DNA of 53,697 nucleotides from Chromera velia. Lineage: Eukaryota > Sar > Chromeraceae. A program made the position numbers and the translations under genes. The notes below the pieces were generated by a model that had not been told where the DNA came from, searched no databases, and worked only from the letters and a program-made list of their open reading frames with translations. How positions within the stretch are numbered: position 1 is the stretch's first letter; each line of letters begins with the position of its first letter. Below, in pieces: positions 10,478 to 21,673 of this stretch. The stretch lies in assembly GCA_018398765.1 (NCBI GenBank), contig JAHBMJ010003670.1, positions 114,187 to 167,883 of the forward strand, in the 5' to 3' direction.

Positions 10478-11060
10478 GACCGTTCGTGCCTGTTTTTCTG
10501 ACTGCTTGTCTTCCCTGTCTTCCAGTTCGTCTGTCCGTCCGTTTGTTCGGCAATTTCTCTGTCCGTCCGTGCGTCCATCGACAGGTCTGTCTGACTGACT
10601 CAGGCTCGATGTGTCTCTCTTTGATGCGATATCTCTGTTTCTGCCTGCCTGCCTGCCTGCCTGACTGACTGCCTGTGAAGAGAAGAAAAAGAAAGAAAAA
10701 AAGAAAACACAGACTGTCTGCCTGCCTGTCTGCCTGTCTGTCTCTCCCTTGTGAAAAAAAAAGAGGAAAAAAACAAAGAAAAGGCAAAAAATAAAAACAT
10801 ACAGTCTGTCTGTCCCTTCGTCTGAAGGTCCGTTGGTCCACCAATTTGCCTTTCTGTCTGTTTGCCTCTCGAACAGTGTCTCTCTGCATGGTTGGCCTGC
10901 TTGTTTCTCCTTTTTTTGTCCGCTTCCCCATATCAATATTCCAGTTTTTTTTCCACCATCTGCCTGCCTGCCTGCCTGCCTGAAAGCCTGCGTGCCTGCC
11001 TCTCTGCCTGTGTGTGTGTGTGTTTGCTGTATATCCACTTGGCAGTGCCTGTCTGGCAGC
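10404..11060. repeat. (CT)n(GT)n followed by TGCC/TGTC-rich low-complexity DNA
   Basis: A compound (CT)n(GT)n at 10404-10477 is followed by about 580 bp rich in CTGTCTG and TGCCTGCC words with A-rich interruptions. Long frames on both strands here are repeat artefacts. The pyrimidine/GT strand is the plus strand, unlike in the introns of the neighbouring minus-strand gene. Confidence 0.9.
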
Positions 11061-11888
11061 TACCTGTCTACATGTCTGCCTCTCTGATTCTCTGTCTATC
11101 TCCCTGTAGGCTTACAGATTTCATCCCAGCTGCATGTATACATACATACATACATGCAAGCGCAAAAGGGCCCATCCCCCCTCCATTGAAGTTCAGCCCA
11201 TTGTAAAGCCCGATAATAAGATAGATCCCCATGCATGAATTGTTTACAGCACAGTGGAAGACTTCAATCACTTTCTGCTTGAGTTTCTCAATTCGCAAGG
11301 AAAAAAAAAAGAAGCAATACGCAGACTGACTGTGTAGGAAAGGCCACTCGGGGTCATTGGGGTCGGGTCTTCGAGGGGCGTTGTCAACAGGGCACGCGAG
11401 TCCTGCACGCAGGCAGAGGAGGTGAGAGAGTCCACGCCGTGCACGTACAGAGAAGAGAAACTGACCATGATCCATCGAAGCGTACGTGTCAGCAAGTGTC
11501 TCCTGGCATCCCATGAGTCCGCTTTCTACTCCAGGGGGGGTGCACATGAGTTGAACTGCGAGAAAAAAATCTCTTAGCCCGAAATTCCGGCTTGTTGTCT
11601 GCTGGGCGGGGAGATTAGTGAATTTGGGGGGCACAAAAGAGAGAGGAAGGACCGAAGAAACCTCGAAATGGAAGTGAACCCCACAGAGCAATTTCGAAAA
11701 CTCAGCAACTGCATGACAGAGAAACAAAATAAAGAAAGCAAACAGCATGTAATGTGACGCCGCAAAATGAGAAAGGCCACAGAGAAAAAAGACAGGAGGC
11801 TCTTTCAATCGGACGAAGAGACAAAAAAGAAATCTATCTGCCCATACGGGTCACAACAGGTGGCGGCGCCCAAGGATAACCGACAAAC

Positions 11889-13437
11889 CTGTGAGCAAGA
11901 CACCCCGCGCAATGGCCCACCGTCGCCAATGCGCGGGGCCGCCAGGAAGTGGTCTGTCACATGGGGTTCGTAGATCCAACCTGTGCTAACCGCCCCCCCC
12001 ACAACTGACCTGTCACTCATGGGAGGTGGACCCCATGGGTGAGAGAACAATCGTAGAATATGCAACCACTGCCACATGTCGATTGTTTTTTTGTTTTTTG
12101 ACATCTGCAGTAAGAGACATAGAATTGAGGAATGCATTCTTCCATGGTCATACAAAAGCTCACCGGTTCCTCCACTCCTCCTTTCCTGCCGTGGTTCTTC
12201 CACTTCTGCTGAGAGGCGTACACGTGATCTTTGTCAGCTGCTGAGCTCCCTCCAACTCGGGTGGATGCACTCGCAGACACCTGGGCTTGCAGAGACCCGC
12301 GGCCTGCACGAATGACATCAAAAGAGTGTCAAAGATATGACTTTATTGATGCAGGTGAAAAAAAAAGGACATACGACGACAGATGCAAGCACAACTGACT
12401 GCATGCACCACAGTAAAGAGAGTTTGGAACCAACAAACAGGTGATCGGCACGTGGAGACAGAAATGGAACAGAAAAGAGATAAACATGCACAGGGAGCAG
12501 CGGATTGGAAAGCCGCCATCAGGGTGAGGGAGAAACGGCCTTCTCTTTCGATGCTCGCGTGGGCAAGTGGGGCTCTTGCTGCCTTCTCAGAGTTTTGGTT
12601 TGACTTTTCTGAATTTCTTCTGAGTTTTCTGAATTTATTCTGATTTTTCTGAAAACCTATCCATTTTAGTGGGGAAGTGGGGCTCTCACCTTCGAGGCTT
12701 TGGTGGGGAAGTGGGGCCCTCGCCCAAGGAGCGGAGGAGGGTCTTTGGGTTTCTGTGGTCGATGGAGAGAGATTCAGTGCCGTGGGTGGGAGAGCGTGCT
12801 CGTGTGCTCCACGAGTCGCGGGGGCGTCTGAAGGATCGCTGCAGCCACACAGCATTCGAGAAAGAAAGACCTAGGGCAAATTCAATCAATCAGACAGAGT
12901 TTATGCTTCTTATGAGCGGAACTAAAAAAGCAGGGCTCGTAAACTTGCACGATTGACGGAAAGAAGTGGAAAAGATGGAGAGAGAGTAAGAGAAAAATCA
13001 AAGAAACAAAGAGAGACCATTATTCCTTCATCATTCCTGGAGGGGCTCTTTTGAAGCGCGCAGCTCTTTGCTTCAACAATTGTGACCGATCTTTGATGCC
13101 TTCTCCTGCGAAGACAAGTCCTTGAGAACGATCCTGAGGAGAAGCATCTTCCTAATTCCAAAGCATGGATCAGCTGAACAACCAACCCACCAACCTGACA
13201 GAGACGGCCCTTGAGGTTCCAGGTTTGGGGAGAGATCGCTCAGTAGGTGCGTACGGCTCGACATGCACAGGCGACCCCTGTGGGTGTGGTTCTGGTCCCC
13301 CCCACGAGCAGCTTCGTGGAGGACGCGGCGGCTGCATGTGAATGGGGGGGAAAGAGACAGCGAGCAGCCACCAAATATTAGAAGCGTCTCACGACTCCAC
13401 AAGAGAATTTGCCTCGAATGTTTTTTTTGCAGTAATT

Positions 13438-13513
<76 letters not shown>

Positions 13514-15947
13514 CCCTGACGGCAATGAAGGGGGACTAATAAGTGGACAGGCACATGAATACTGCAGCCAGACATGAAGGCCGGCAAGCACACGCAGACT
13601 GAGTAACAGCCTATGTGCTTGTTTCCCCCTCTTCTTTCGTCATTTTTCTTTATCCCTTCTTGACAATGTTTTTTTCCTTCCTTCCTTCCTTCCTTCCTTC
13701 CTTCACAGTGTGACAGACGACGACACATGGGCGGAGGAATGGAATTCGGGAAAGAGACTGACTTGACTCTTGGAGTACCCCAATGACGCCGGGCTTGCAA
13801 GGTAAGTCGATGACCACTGGAAGTTTTCATCAGCTTGCCGTCTTTGCGGGGGCATCAAAATTTTGGGGGGCGGGAGCATGGGGATTCGAGCCTCTGGAGG
13901 GGGATGGTGGTGCTTGTACTCGTGCGGATATCCAGATGTGTCCACGTCCCTGTCCCCTCTCCACTGAGGCATACGTCGAATGCATCCTGGCCTTTTTGCA
14001 CAGTGGGGAGGGGGAACGTCTGCTCCGTTGGCCCCTGCCAGGTAGTAAGCTGCGGACCGTTTAGGAGGGCGAATCTCAGGCTCCTTTTGTCTCGGCAGAA
14101 AAGTCAGGACTTGTTCTTCTGGTGCCGTCTCCACTGTCTCCCTTTGTCTCGGCAGAAAAGTCAGGACTTGCTCTTCTGGTGCCGTCTCCACTGTCTCCCT
14201 TTGTCTCGGCAGAAAAGTCAGGACTTGATCTTCTGCTGCCGTCTCCAGCGTCTCCTCCTTCGATCGCGAGGGACGGGGAGGTAGAGCTGCGCAGGCAGGG
14301 GGGTGAATGAGCACAGCCGCAGGAGTGGAGGGGGTTTGGGAAATTGCGTCACTCAGCGCACCGGGAGGCTGGTTGAAGGACCCACCGGAACGCCTCTCTC
14401 TGTCTCCTCCTTCTCCTTTGTACTCCCTTGCCTGCCAGTGCACCAACTTCTGTTCACACCACTCGACTGCACCCTTGTACTTCACCCACATGTCTCGCTT
14501 TGTATAGGGAGTAAATTCCTTCCCACGACCGCACGTCTTTGCCTTCCAAAGAAACCGAACGTTGTCCCACTTGATCTCACACTTCCGTGGAATGGAAGTA
14601 CGTTTGTAGCAGGCCTTAATCTGAAACGCGATTTCAGAATCAGTCAGGTCTGTCAAGTCAATATCGTGTTTATCTGCCTCACTCAACTCCTCAGCATCGG
14701 GAGGGCGGTAATCACGCTCCAGGCTGCCTCTTTCTCTGTCCTTCCCGTCTCCGTCACCCCCCCGTCCTCCTGTGCGAGAAGGGGAGGGACCGCGGTATCC
14801 CCCCCCGCCTCCATGAGGGCCCTCGTGTCGCCCCCCTCTGTTTCTGGAGTCGCGTATTCTCTCCCTCTCTCTTGACCTGTCTCTCTCTCTCTCACTAGAC
14901 CGACACGAGAAGCCGTCATTCGCATGCGCCCCCCTTTCACCTCTGTCTCCGTCTCCAAAAGACCCTCTTGTGCCCCGATCCCTCCTTCTCTCCATCTCCA
15001 TCTCCCTCTCCCTCTCCCTCTGAGACTCCCGGAGTGGCTGTTGTTGTCTCTCTATGTCTTTTCCATTCAGTCCTCCTTCGTCCTCCCCCCTCGCTCCGAT
15101 ACCCTTAAGCAGGTCAGTGAGAAGCTCATGGGGCAGTCCAATTTTGAGCCAAGTGTACAAAGAGACTTTTTTAATCGCGCCCACGCTGCAGGAAGAAAAA
15201 GACCCATGAATAAGATAAATAGATTATTGAGAGGAAAAAACATATTTATCTGATTTATTCAATCGCATGAACGCTGCAGGAGGAAAAAGAACTAGGAGGG
15301 AGGGTCACTGAGCAGAAGGGTAAAGCTGCAGGTAAAGTGCGACCGGCAGAGAGCAGGGAAAGGAAACAGATGTCAGATAAACGCACACAGACACCGGCGA
15401 GACAAGAGAGGAAAGCGAGCGGGACGGACGGGAAGGCGAAGAAAGAAGATAAGACGGACCAAGGAAAAGTAAATGAGGTTCTAAAAAAGGAGTGATTCCT
15501 GGCAGCAAAAAGCGTCGATCACTGAATTACAGCTTTGAAGCTGGAGGACAGGTGCCAGAGGGAGCAGGTGGGTCCAAATGTATGAGGAGCAGCCGAAGCA
15601 CAGAAGTGGTAGAGAAAAAAGTCAATACCCCGGACAGCCATGCAGAGGGAGTTGAAAGGGCACGACGGCACAGGCAGCAAAGAATGCATTACGGAAAGTC
15701 GACCTGACGGTCCTGACCTGCAGAGCGAATACGTGTCCAGGATTTTGACGTAACCGGCATTCGTATTTCTGGAGTGTCTCATGCGCCGGCAGTAACTTTC
15801 CACGCACTGGATGATGTGATCTCTGCAAGGGACAGAAAAACAAAGACTTCAGTCAACAGGCGATTGGACTGAAGCTAGGGACTGAACGAAACGTGATGTG
15901 AGAAACAGACGTGAGACCCACCGGCAGTCATTGTGATTGCTGGTCAT
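11889..15947 (-). CDS. Unknown Arg/Glu-rich protein with 19-residue repeats, seven exons resolved
   Basis: I do not recognise the family. Exons joined in consistent phase are 15947-15922, 15822-15718, 15185-13763, 13331-13195, 12838-12690, 12303-12164 and 12104-11889, about 730 residues in all. The N-terminal 75 residues look like a compact domain (DHIIQCVESYCRRM; LYTWLKIGLPHELLTDLL). An RE/RD-rich stretch (ERERDRSRERERIRD) follows, typical of nuclear RNA-processing proteins. Then comes a second compact domain (ACYKRTSIPRKCEIKWDNV), three copies of RETVETAPEEQVLTFLPRQ-type repeats (14082-14254), and a Pro/His-rich part. Exons 4-7 are supported only by phase agreement and splice sites. The 3' end is unresolved: exon 7 ends in CAG at a GT donor, and several small exons between 11710 and 11250, or the exon at 10203-9988, could finish it. 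A nuclear role is inference from composition only. Confidence 0.6.
13439..13511. repeat. (CA)n(GA)n compound microsatellite in an intron
   Basis: It lies in the intron between exons 3 and 4 of the Arg/Glu-rich gene, close to the acceptor of the 13331 exon. On the sense strand it reads (TC)n(TG)n. A short (CCTT)n lies at 13676-13702. Confidence 0.95.
14082..14254 (-). repeat. 57-bp coding tandem repeat, three copies
   Basis: Three head-to-tail units encode 19-residue repeats of the form RETVETAPEEQVLTFLPRQ. The second and third are almost identical in DNA, so the expansion is recent. The unit is a multiple of three, and frame is kept. Confidence 0.9.
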
Positions 15948-17052
15948 TTCGCTGCTTGCAGTTCCTTGCCGTATTGGACAGCTGAGAAGTACAAGGGAAC
16001 GCCAGGTAGAAGACCTTCCCGGATTAAACCAGCGGGAGGCCCCAGGTCGAAAGGAAACTGAGCAAAAGCCTTCTCAGATCGATCAGGCAGTCAATTACAG
16101 AACCGAGACTTTTGCCCTAGCGTTCGTTCACAGGCTCCACCGTGCTTCGCATTCTCAAACGTAAAGGTCCTTTCTGCATGCCAGGTGCCTGTGTCAACTG
16201 TCTGTTTTGCCTTGGCTGGAGCACGAAAAGAGGAGAATCTTGTGGTTTTGGGGTGCATCTTCGGAGCTCGGAGCATCCTCTTATACATGGCCATGCACTA
16301 GCTGGCATGCATGCGCTCCATTGAAATATATATATTGTTGGGTGCATGCATGTATATGAAGAACATGTATACAAGCTGTTGCGGACTCCTGGCGTCGCCG
16401 CACACCTTGTCCCTGCCGGAGGCTTTTTCCTTCGAACAGACATAGTTTATAGTTTATAGTTTGGTTGGGGTGCACCTGTGCACCGGGTACACCAGACATG
16501 CATGCAGTTAATTAAACTTAAGTAAATATATATTTTTTTTTAATGTATGCAGTTAATGTGCATTCAGTTCATTGAATGGGCATTATATTTTGCATGCATG
16601 CATGCATGTATGGACTTAATTGAAACTTCAATTTGAAAGACTAAGACATAACCGCATCAAAAGGCACCTCAGCAAGATGTAGCAAGATGTTACAAGATGT
16701 GATTCATAAGTCTAGCTAGGATGACTATAGATCGCTATGGATTTTATGAAAAATAAAACCTAATAAAAGTTTTACATACAATTGACTGAATTTGAATCTA
16801 AATTGTAATAAAATCAGAAATAAAAGTTGCGGTTTTAAAAAAATATTCTGAAATGTTCATTAATAGCTTATTCATTGTTTCATTTATTTGGTAAATTATT
16901 GTGAATTAACGATCGAATTATTCATAATTATTCACTTGTATTAAACTTTTGAATAAACTAGTTTTAACCAGTTTTACAGTCAATCAATCAGCTTTTGTTT
17001 GACAAAGAGACACATCCATTCATTTATACGTATAACATCAGTTGGACTATGT
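15948..17052. other. Intergenic region with clustered TGCATGCA motifs
   Basis: This lies between the start of the Arg/Glu-rich gene and the end of the amine oxidase gene. TGCATGCA occurs at 16343, 16499 and in an overlapping run from 16591. Another GCATGCATGC sits at 16306. From 16500 the sequence is strongly AT-rich. No coding signal was seen. Confidence 0.5.
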
Positions 17053-17860
17053 TCAGTAATTTCCCGCTGTCTGTCCGCCTCGGTCAGACGAATTACAAAT
17101 TTGACGAGCAAGTTTGTGTGCAGCCCGTCTGCCTGAGATGAGGGCTCCGTGCACTGTCTGGGGGTACCAGCTCATTGTGTGTTCTCCTGCAAAGAAGAGT
17201 CCCTCTCCCGCTGGGGGGTTTGCAAACACCCGTCGGTCTTCAAAGTCCGTCCCCGCTACTCAGTACGAATAGGAACCGCGAGAGAAGGGGTCGGTGCCCC
17301 ATCTTGTCACGCTGAAGCTGGTGGGATCGGGGATTGTGCTGCTCTGACCTGCCGCGCTCCACAGTCTGCGTAGCTCTGCCATTGCCTCAGAAACGACCTG
17401 GGTATCGTTCCAACTGCTCTCTATCTGGTCGTTTAGAGTGTCACCTGCAATCATGTCAGCGGGCGAATTTCCATCTGGCTGCCCATTTTCTTGGACGTCA
17501 ACGACTGGCGATCATTCTCTAGGACTAAGAACGAGAAAGACCTATCACAGCATGATTCTTTAGAACCAGAAGGGGAAAAGAAGATTCGTATCTACGTCCT
17601 TCCGGCGACACCGGCACAGGTACTGCTATTTTTCTTCGTGTCGGATGTCAAGAACAGAGAGAGAGAGCGGCTTCCTCCGGGCTCTTTTGCTTTGACGATC
17701 CACCTGCTGCCTCGTCGCTCCGTCCGCTTCCAGAGCTTTGTTGCTCACAATCTTAGATGAAGTTTCCTCTTCACTCCTCCGAGGATGTAGAAAAACCAAG
17801 ACGCCTTCTGATAGAGAAACCGAAATGCAAGGAGACAGAAATGCCAGAACGCAAGCAAGC

Positions 17861-17907
<47 letters not shown>

Positions 17908-19400
17908 ACACACACAGCCCTCACAGAGACACAGACAGACAGACAGACTATATGTTTCTTCTTCTCCCTTCTTTTCTTCATGAACACAACAGACAAAAAG
18001 AAAGAAAGAACAAAGACAAAAGAACAGCACCAACAATCAAACAGCGTGGGCAGGGGGCCCGAAAGGTGAGAGTTAAGCGCCCCTTGCCTCTCCACCTCCC
18101 GACAGACTTTCACGTGATCACTGGTTTCACACGCTACTCCTCTGCTGCTTCCACTCAAGACAAGAAAGAGAAGAAAAGAAAACAAGGCAAGAAAAACCAA
18201 CAAAAATTAAAAATGACAACAAAACGAAAAAAGAAAACTGCACGTGGGGACCGGCACCGTCATGTTCTTTAGACAGAGGTGGGGGGGTGGGGGGGGGGGG
18301 GGGCGGAGGGGGATTTCTTCTGATGTTGTGTCTTTGTATCTTGCGGGAGGACTCTTTCGGCGGTAACGAAACTCTCCAAAGTCCCATACCAAAGGAGCGA
18401 CGGTGCTCAGTTGCTTGAACCTTCTCTAAAACCTCTTCTCTCTCCTCAGGACTCCTGCTCTGACGGTGAGTCATACGTGGACCCATTGTTTGCGCGCTCG
18501 CTGTGGGGTGAAAGGGAAGGGGCGGATCCAGGTGTGATGGGGGATGGGAGCTCCCCCTCCATCCCTTCTTGGGAGTGTGGGTCTTGATGTTGTTGGTCTG
18601 TAGAGACACACAGACAGACAGACAGACAGACAGAGAGAGAGGGAGAGAGAGAGAGAAGGAGAGACAAAAACAAAGACGGACCCGCGAACATGAGAATGGC
18701 AGGAGAGGGGTACTTGTCGCCTTTGCGGGGTAGCATGAATGCCGCAGTGCCGTTGAACCCAGGAGCCAGCGTTGCGATCTCTTTGGAAGCAGAGTCTTGC
18801 CACCATCTGGAGGAGAAGAACAACCAGACCTGCATCAGTATGCAGAGACAGACACAGACAGGCAGATAGTGACAGACCACATGCTTCTTCTTTTTCCCTC
18901 TCTTCTTCCTTTCAGGCACACACCATATGGACAGACAGACAGACTATATGGTTTCTCAGACAGACTATATGTTTCTTCTTTTTCTCTCTCCTTTTCTTCA
19001 TGAACACAACAGACAAAAAAACAGCACCATCAATCGAACAGCGTGGGCAGGGGGCCTGAAAGGTGAGATTTAAGCGCCTCTTGCCTCTTCATCTCCCGAC
19101 AGACTTTCACGTGATCACTGGGTTCACATGTTAATCCTCTGCTGCTTCCACTCACGACGAGAAAGAGAAGAAAAGAAGACAAGACAAGAAAACCCACCAG
19201 ATAAAAAAAGAAAAAAGAAAAAAAGAAAAAACCTGCTCAGACAGACAGACAGACAGATTGTATGTTTCTTCTTCTTCTTCTTCTTCTTCTTCTTCTCCCG
19301 CCTTTTCTTCATGAACACAGCAGACAAAAAGACGGAAAGAACAAAGACAAAAGAACAGCACCACAGACAGACAGACAGACAGATAGACATACATACATAA

Positions 19401-19434
<34 letters not shown>

Positions 19435-21673
19435 CCGCGCGTACATGCACGCATTCACGCACGAGTGCACGTATCTACATACATACACACATAGAGAGAG
19501 ATGATGGAACGGAGTTTGGGGCGGAATTCAAGAGTTTTTGTTTTCAGTGTACATCCGTCTATCCACCCGTGTAGTCAGCGAACCATATGCCTAGACGCTA
19601 TGCATACCGGCCCAGTGCAGTACCAGAGAGACCCAAAGAACACTTCGTTTGCTCACCGATCAATTCATCCATCCATACATACATACATACATTCATCATT
19701 TCGTCTGCTCTTGCCTTTATCTATTTTCCCATACAGATCTGCGATCCCAACACAGCCGGTCAGAATGCATCGATCCCTTCTTCTTCTTTTGTTTTTTTTC
19801 CAATCTCTTTCGATCAGCCCACCTTGTTCAGAGTTCCCATCGCCAGCCCGTTGATGGCAGTCTGTATCTGTCCCGGCAAAGGGGGGGAGAAGGCGATCGA
19901 CCCCTTCTTCAGGACCCCCAGAGGCACCGTCACAAGCACTGCAGAAGCAGAATAGCCTGTGCCGTCTGTTGTCCCCACTCGAACCTCACCGCTGCCTGTA
20001 GCCGACAGAGATGCCACCTCATTCACCTCTTTCCCCAGCAAAATATCCACCCCCCCTTTCCCCTTCTTTGCCTCTTCTAAGAGATAATCGACAACCTTGG
20101 CATACCCAACGACCTCCAAATCAGGATAAGATTCATCATCTAGGTATCCATACTGAAAATCAAACGGACGCCAACCCCAACACCCCGGTCGAAATCCCTC
20201 AACTGAGTGATTGGACCAGCCAGTACTGTCCACTGCGATGCCTGCTTTGATTGCCAATCCACACTCGCTCTTCTTTGCGTCATCAAATCCGAGCGAGTTC
20301 ATCGCTTCAGTAGCTGCGGTTCCAATCTCCTTCTTGATGTCTCTGCTGCCCGAATTCGAAATCAAAGCCTCCTCCTGTACGGAACCACATACTTCCCCCA
20401 AGGCGTCTTGGGTGTTTGAGCTCAGAGAGATGTAGCTCGGAATCCACACATCCTTCCCGTTCCCCCCAGACTCAAAAGACGGAGCACCTGAACATTCAAC
20501 GAGGTCCGTCAAGGGATTGCAGTGAGGGCCGTGCACAAAGGAAGCCCCCAAGTCAACGCCCGTCTCCGTCTCTGTGGACACGCGCCCCCCCGTCCGGTTC
20601 CGAGCTTCCAGCACAGTCACCGCAACGCCAGCTGCTGAGAGATCTCTTGCGGCAGCGGCCCCCGAAATGCCTGCACATATTTGCATTCACGTATGAAATG
20701 ATCATGATGCTCTCTGCTCGAATGTTTTTATGAGGCAAAAGGATGAAAAGTTAGGGAACCCATGCACTGACAGCGAATGAGATTGGAATAAAGGGGGCAA
20801 AGGAAGGAAGACCGCACACAATCACTCCCGCTATTGTTGCGAAAACAGCTGCATGATCATTGCCTCTCGATGCATGTGCGACCTGGATGTGGATGGACAA
20901 CAAAAAACAACTGATTTATACCAATATAGTTCTCCATACGAACTCGTGCGTACACACGGGCTGACAACCATATTCTCAGGCTGAATCTGAAGCCTCCTCT
21001 TTTCATACGATGGTCCTACTTGCCCAGGTACTGTGCATATTACCTGCGCCCCACCTGCGCCAATGACGATCACAGAGAGCTCTGATGCCCCTTCGCACTC
21101 TAGATACTCGTCAGCCTTGCAGAAGTCCCACATGATGGGATCTGAGTCAGGAATGTGCAGCTGCCCGTGGATGTCCACGCTCAGTGCACAGGGTGAGAGC
21201 ATGGCGATTACAAACGTTCCCACACAGGCCGATATGCCCGTCAGAACAATCACCAGAGAGACCAGCAACACCGTGCAACACACGCAGCGGCACTTTTCGC
21301 TACATCGAGGCCCTCTGGAACCGTCTGCTCCCCCGCCTCCCCCCTCCCCAGTGGATCCAGGGGTCACATCAGCTCCCCTTTGTGGGAGTGCCGACCTGTC
21401 GCCTCCTCCCTTCCTCCAGCTCCTGTATGCAAAGTAAGATCCGACAACTGCGCCGACTGTGCAAAGGGTGACAATTCCCCAAGACGCAGCGAAGAGCCCG
21501 GCACCGGTTTCGTAATCAGACTTGCAGCCTCCCTGGCCATCAGCCAGCACAGCCAGCAGTGAGTTGATGTAAGGAGGACTACCCGAGACCCAAAGCAACC
21601 ATATCCAGACAAAAGAGGACCCCCACAAGAGGACGGACAAGAAAATGATGAGGACAAACAGCCAGGTCTTCAT
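17053..21673 (-). CDS. Membrane-anchored flavin amine oxidase (polyamine oxidase/LSD1-like), in-frame TGA
   Basis: The family oxidises amines with FAD, producing H2O2. Four exons join in phase: 21673-21055, 20670-19823, 18829-18682 and 17444-17053 (669 codons with stop). Residues 1-206 are unusual for the family. They hold three hydrophobic spans (about 4-29, 59-83, 132-160) with Arg/Lys and a [10 protein letters not shown] stretch between spans 2 and 3. By the positive-inside rule the catalytic part would face the lumen or outside. The FAD site follows: VIVIGAG+[10 protein letters not shown] across the exon 1/2 junction (205-210), [12 protein letters not shown], and [17 protein letters not shown] carries the Lys typical of the family. 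The C-terminus has [23 protein letters not shown] and [12 protein letters not shown]. Codon 600 (17262-17260), just after GSYSY, is TGA, although the conserved frame resumes at once. The gene may be a recent pseudogene, be read through, or hold a sequence error. Confidence 0.85.
17868..17920. repeat. (CA)n microsatellite in amine oxidase intron 3
   Basis: This is about 50 bp of CA with a few G substitutions. On the sense strand of the gene it is (TG)n. Further simple repeats in these introns are (GACA)n at 18610-18636, (TTC)n at 19265-19296 and (CA)n at 19400-19431. Confidence 0.95.
17940..18196. repeat. Intronic duplicated segment, copy A
   Basis: About 250 bp is closely similar, in direct orientation, to 18958-19197. 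Shared landmarks are TTCATGAACACAACAGACAA, CAGCGTGGGCAGGGGGCC and GACTTTCACGTGATCACTGG. Copy A lies in intron 3 of the amine oxidase gene and copy B in intron 2. A partial third copy is at 19241-19365. Confidence 0.9.
18958..19197. repeat. Intronic duplicated segment, copy B
   Basis: This is a direct repeat of 17940-18196 with scattered substitutions and a small deletion. Copies A and B flank exon 3 (18829-18682), so unequal exchange between them would remove that exon. Confidence 0.9.

Noticed and set aside
10356-11038. Frames of about 190-220 codons on the minus strand rich in Thr-His and Arg-Gln-Ala-Gly
   Set aside because: Translation of (GACA)n, (GGCA)n and (CA)n simple repeats.
17260-17262. 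Selenocysteine at the in-frame TGA of the amine oxidase
   Set aside because: The position is Val/Thr in relatives, not Cys, and lies outside any redox motif; I cannot identify a SECIS-like element by eye downstream.
18430-18609. Extra amine oxidase exon ([13 protein letters not shown]) in intron 3
   Set aside because: Phase does not match exon 3, and joining exon 3 directly to 17444 restores the family's normal sequence (FAG-DTLND ... [12 protein letters not shown]).
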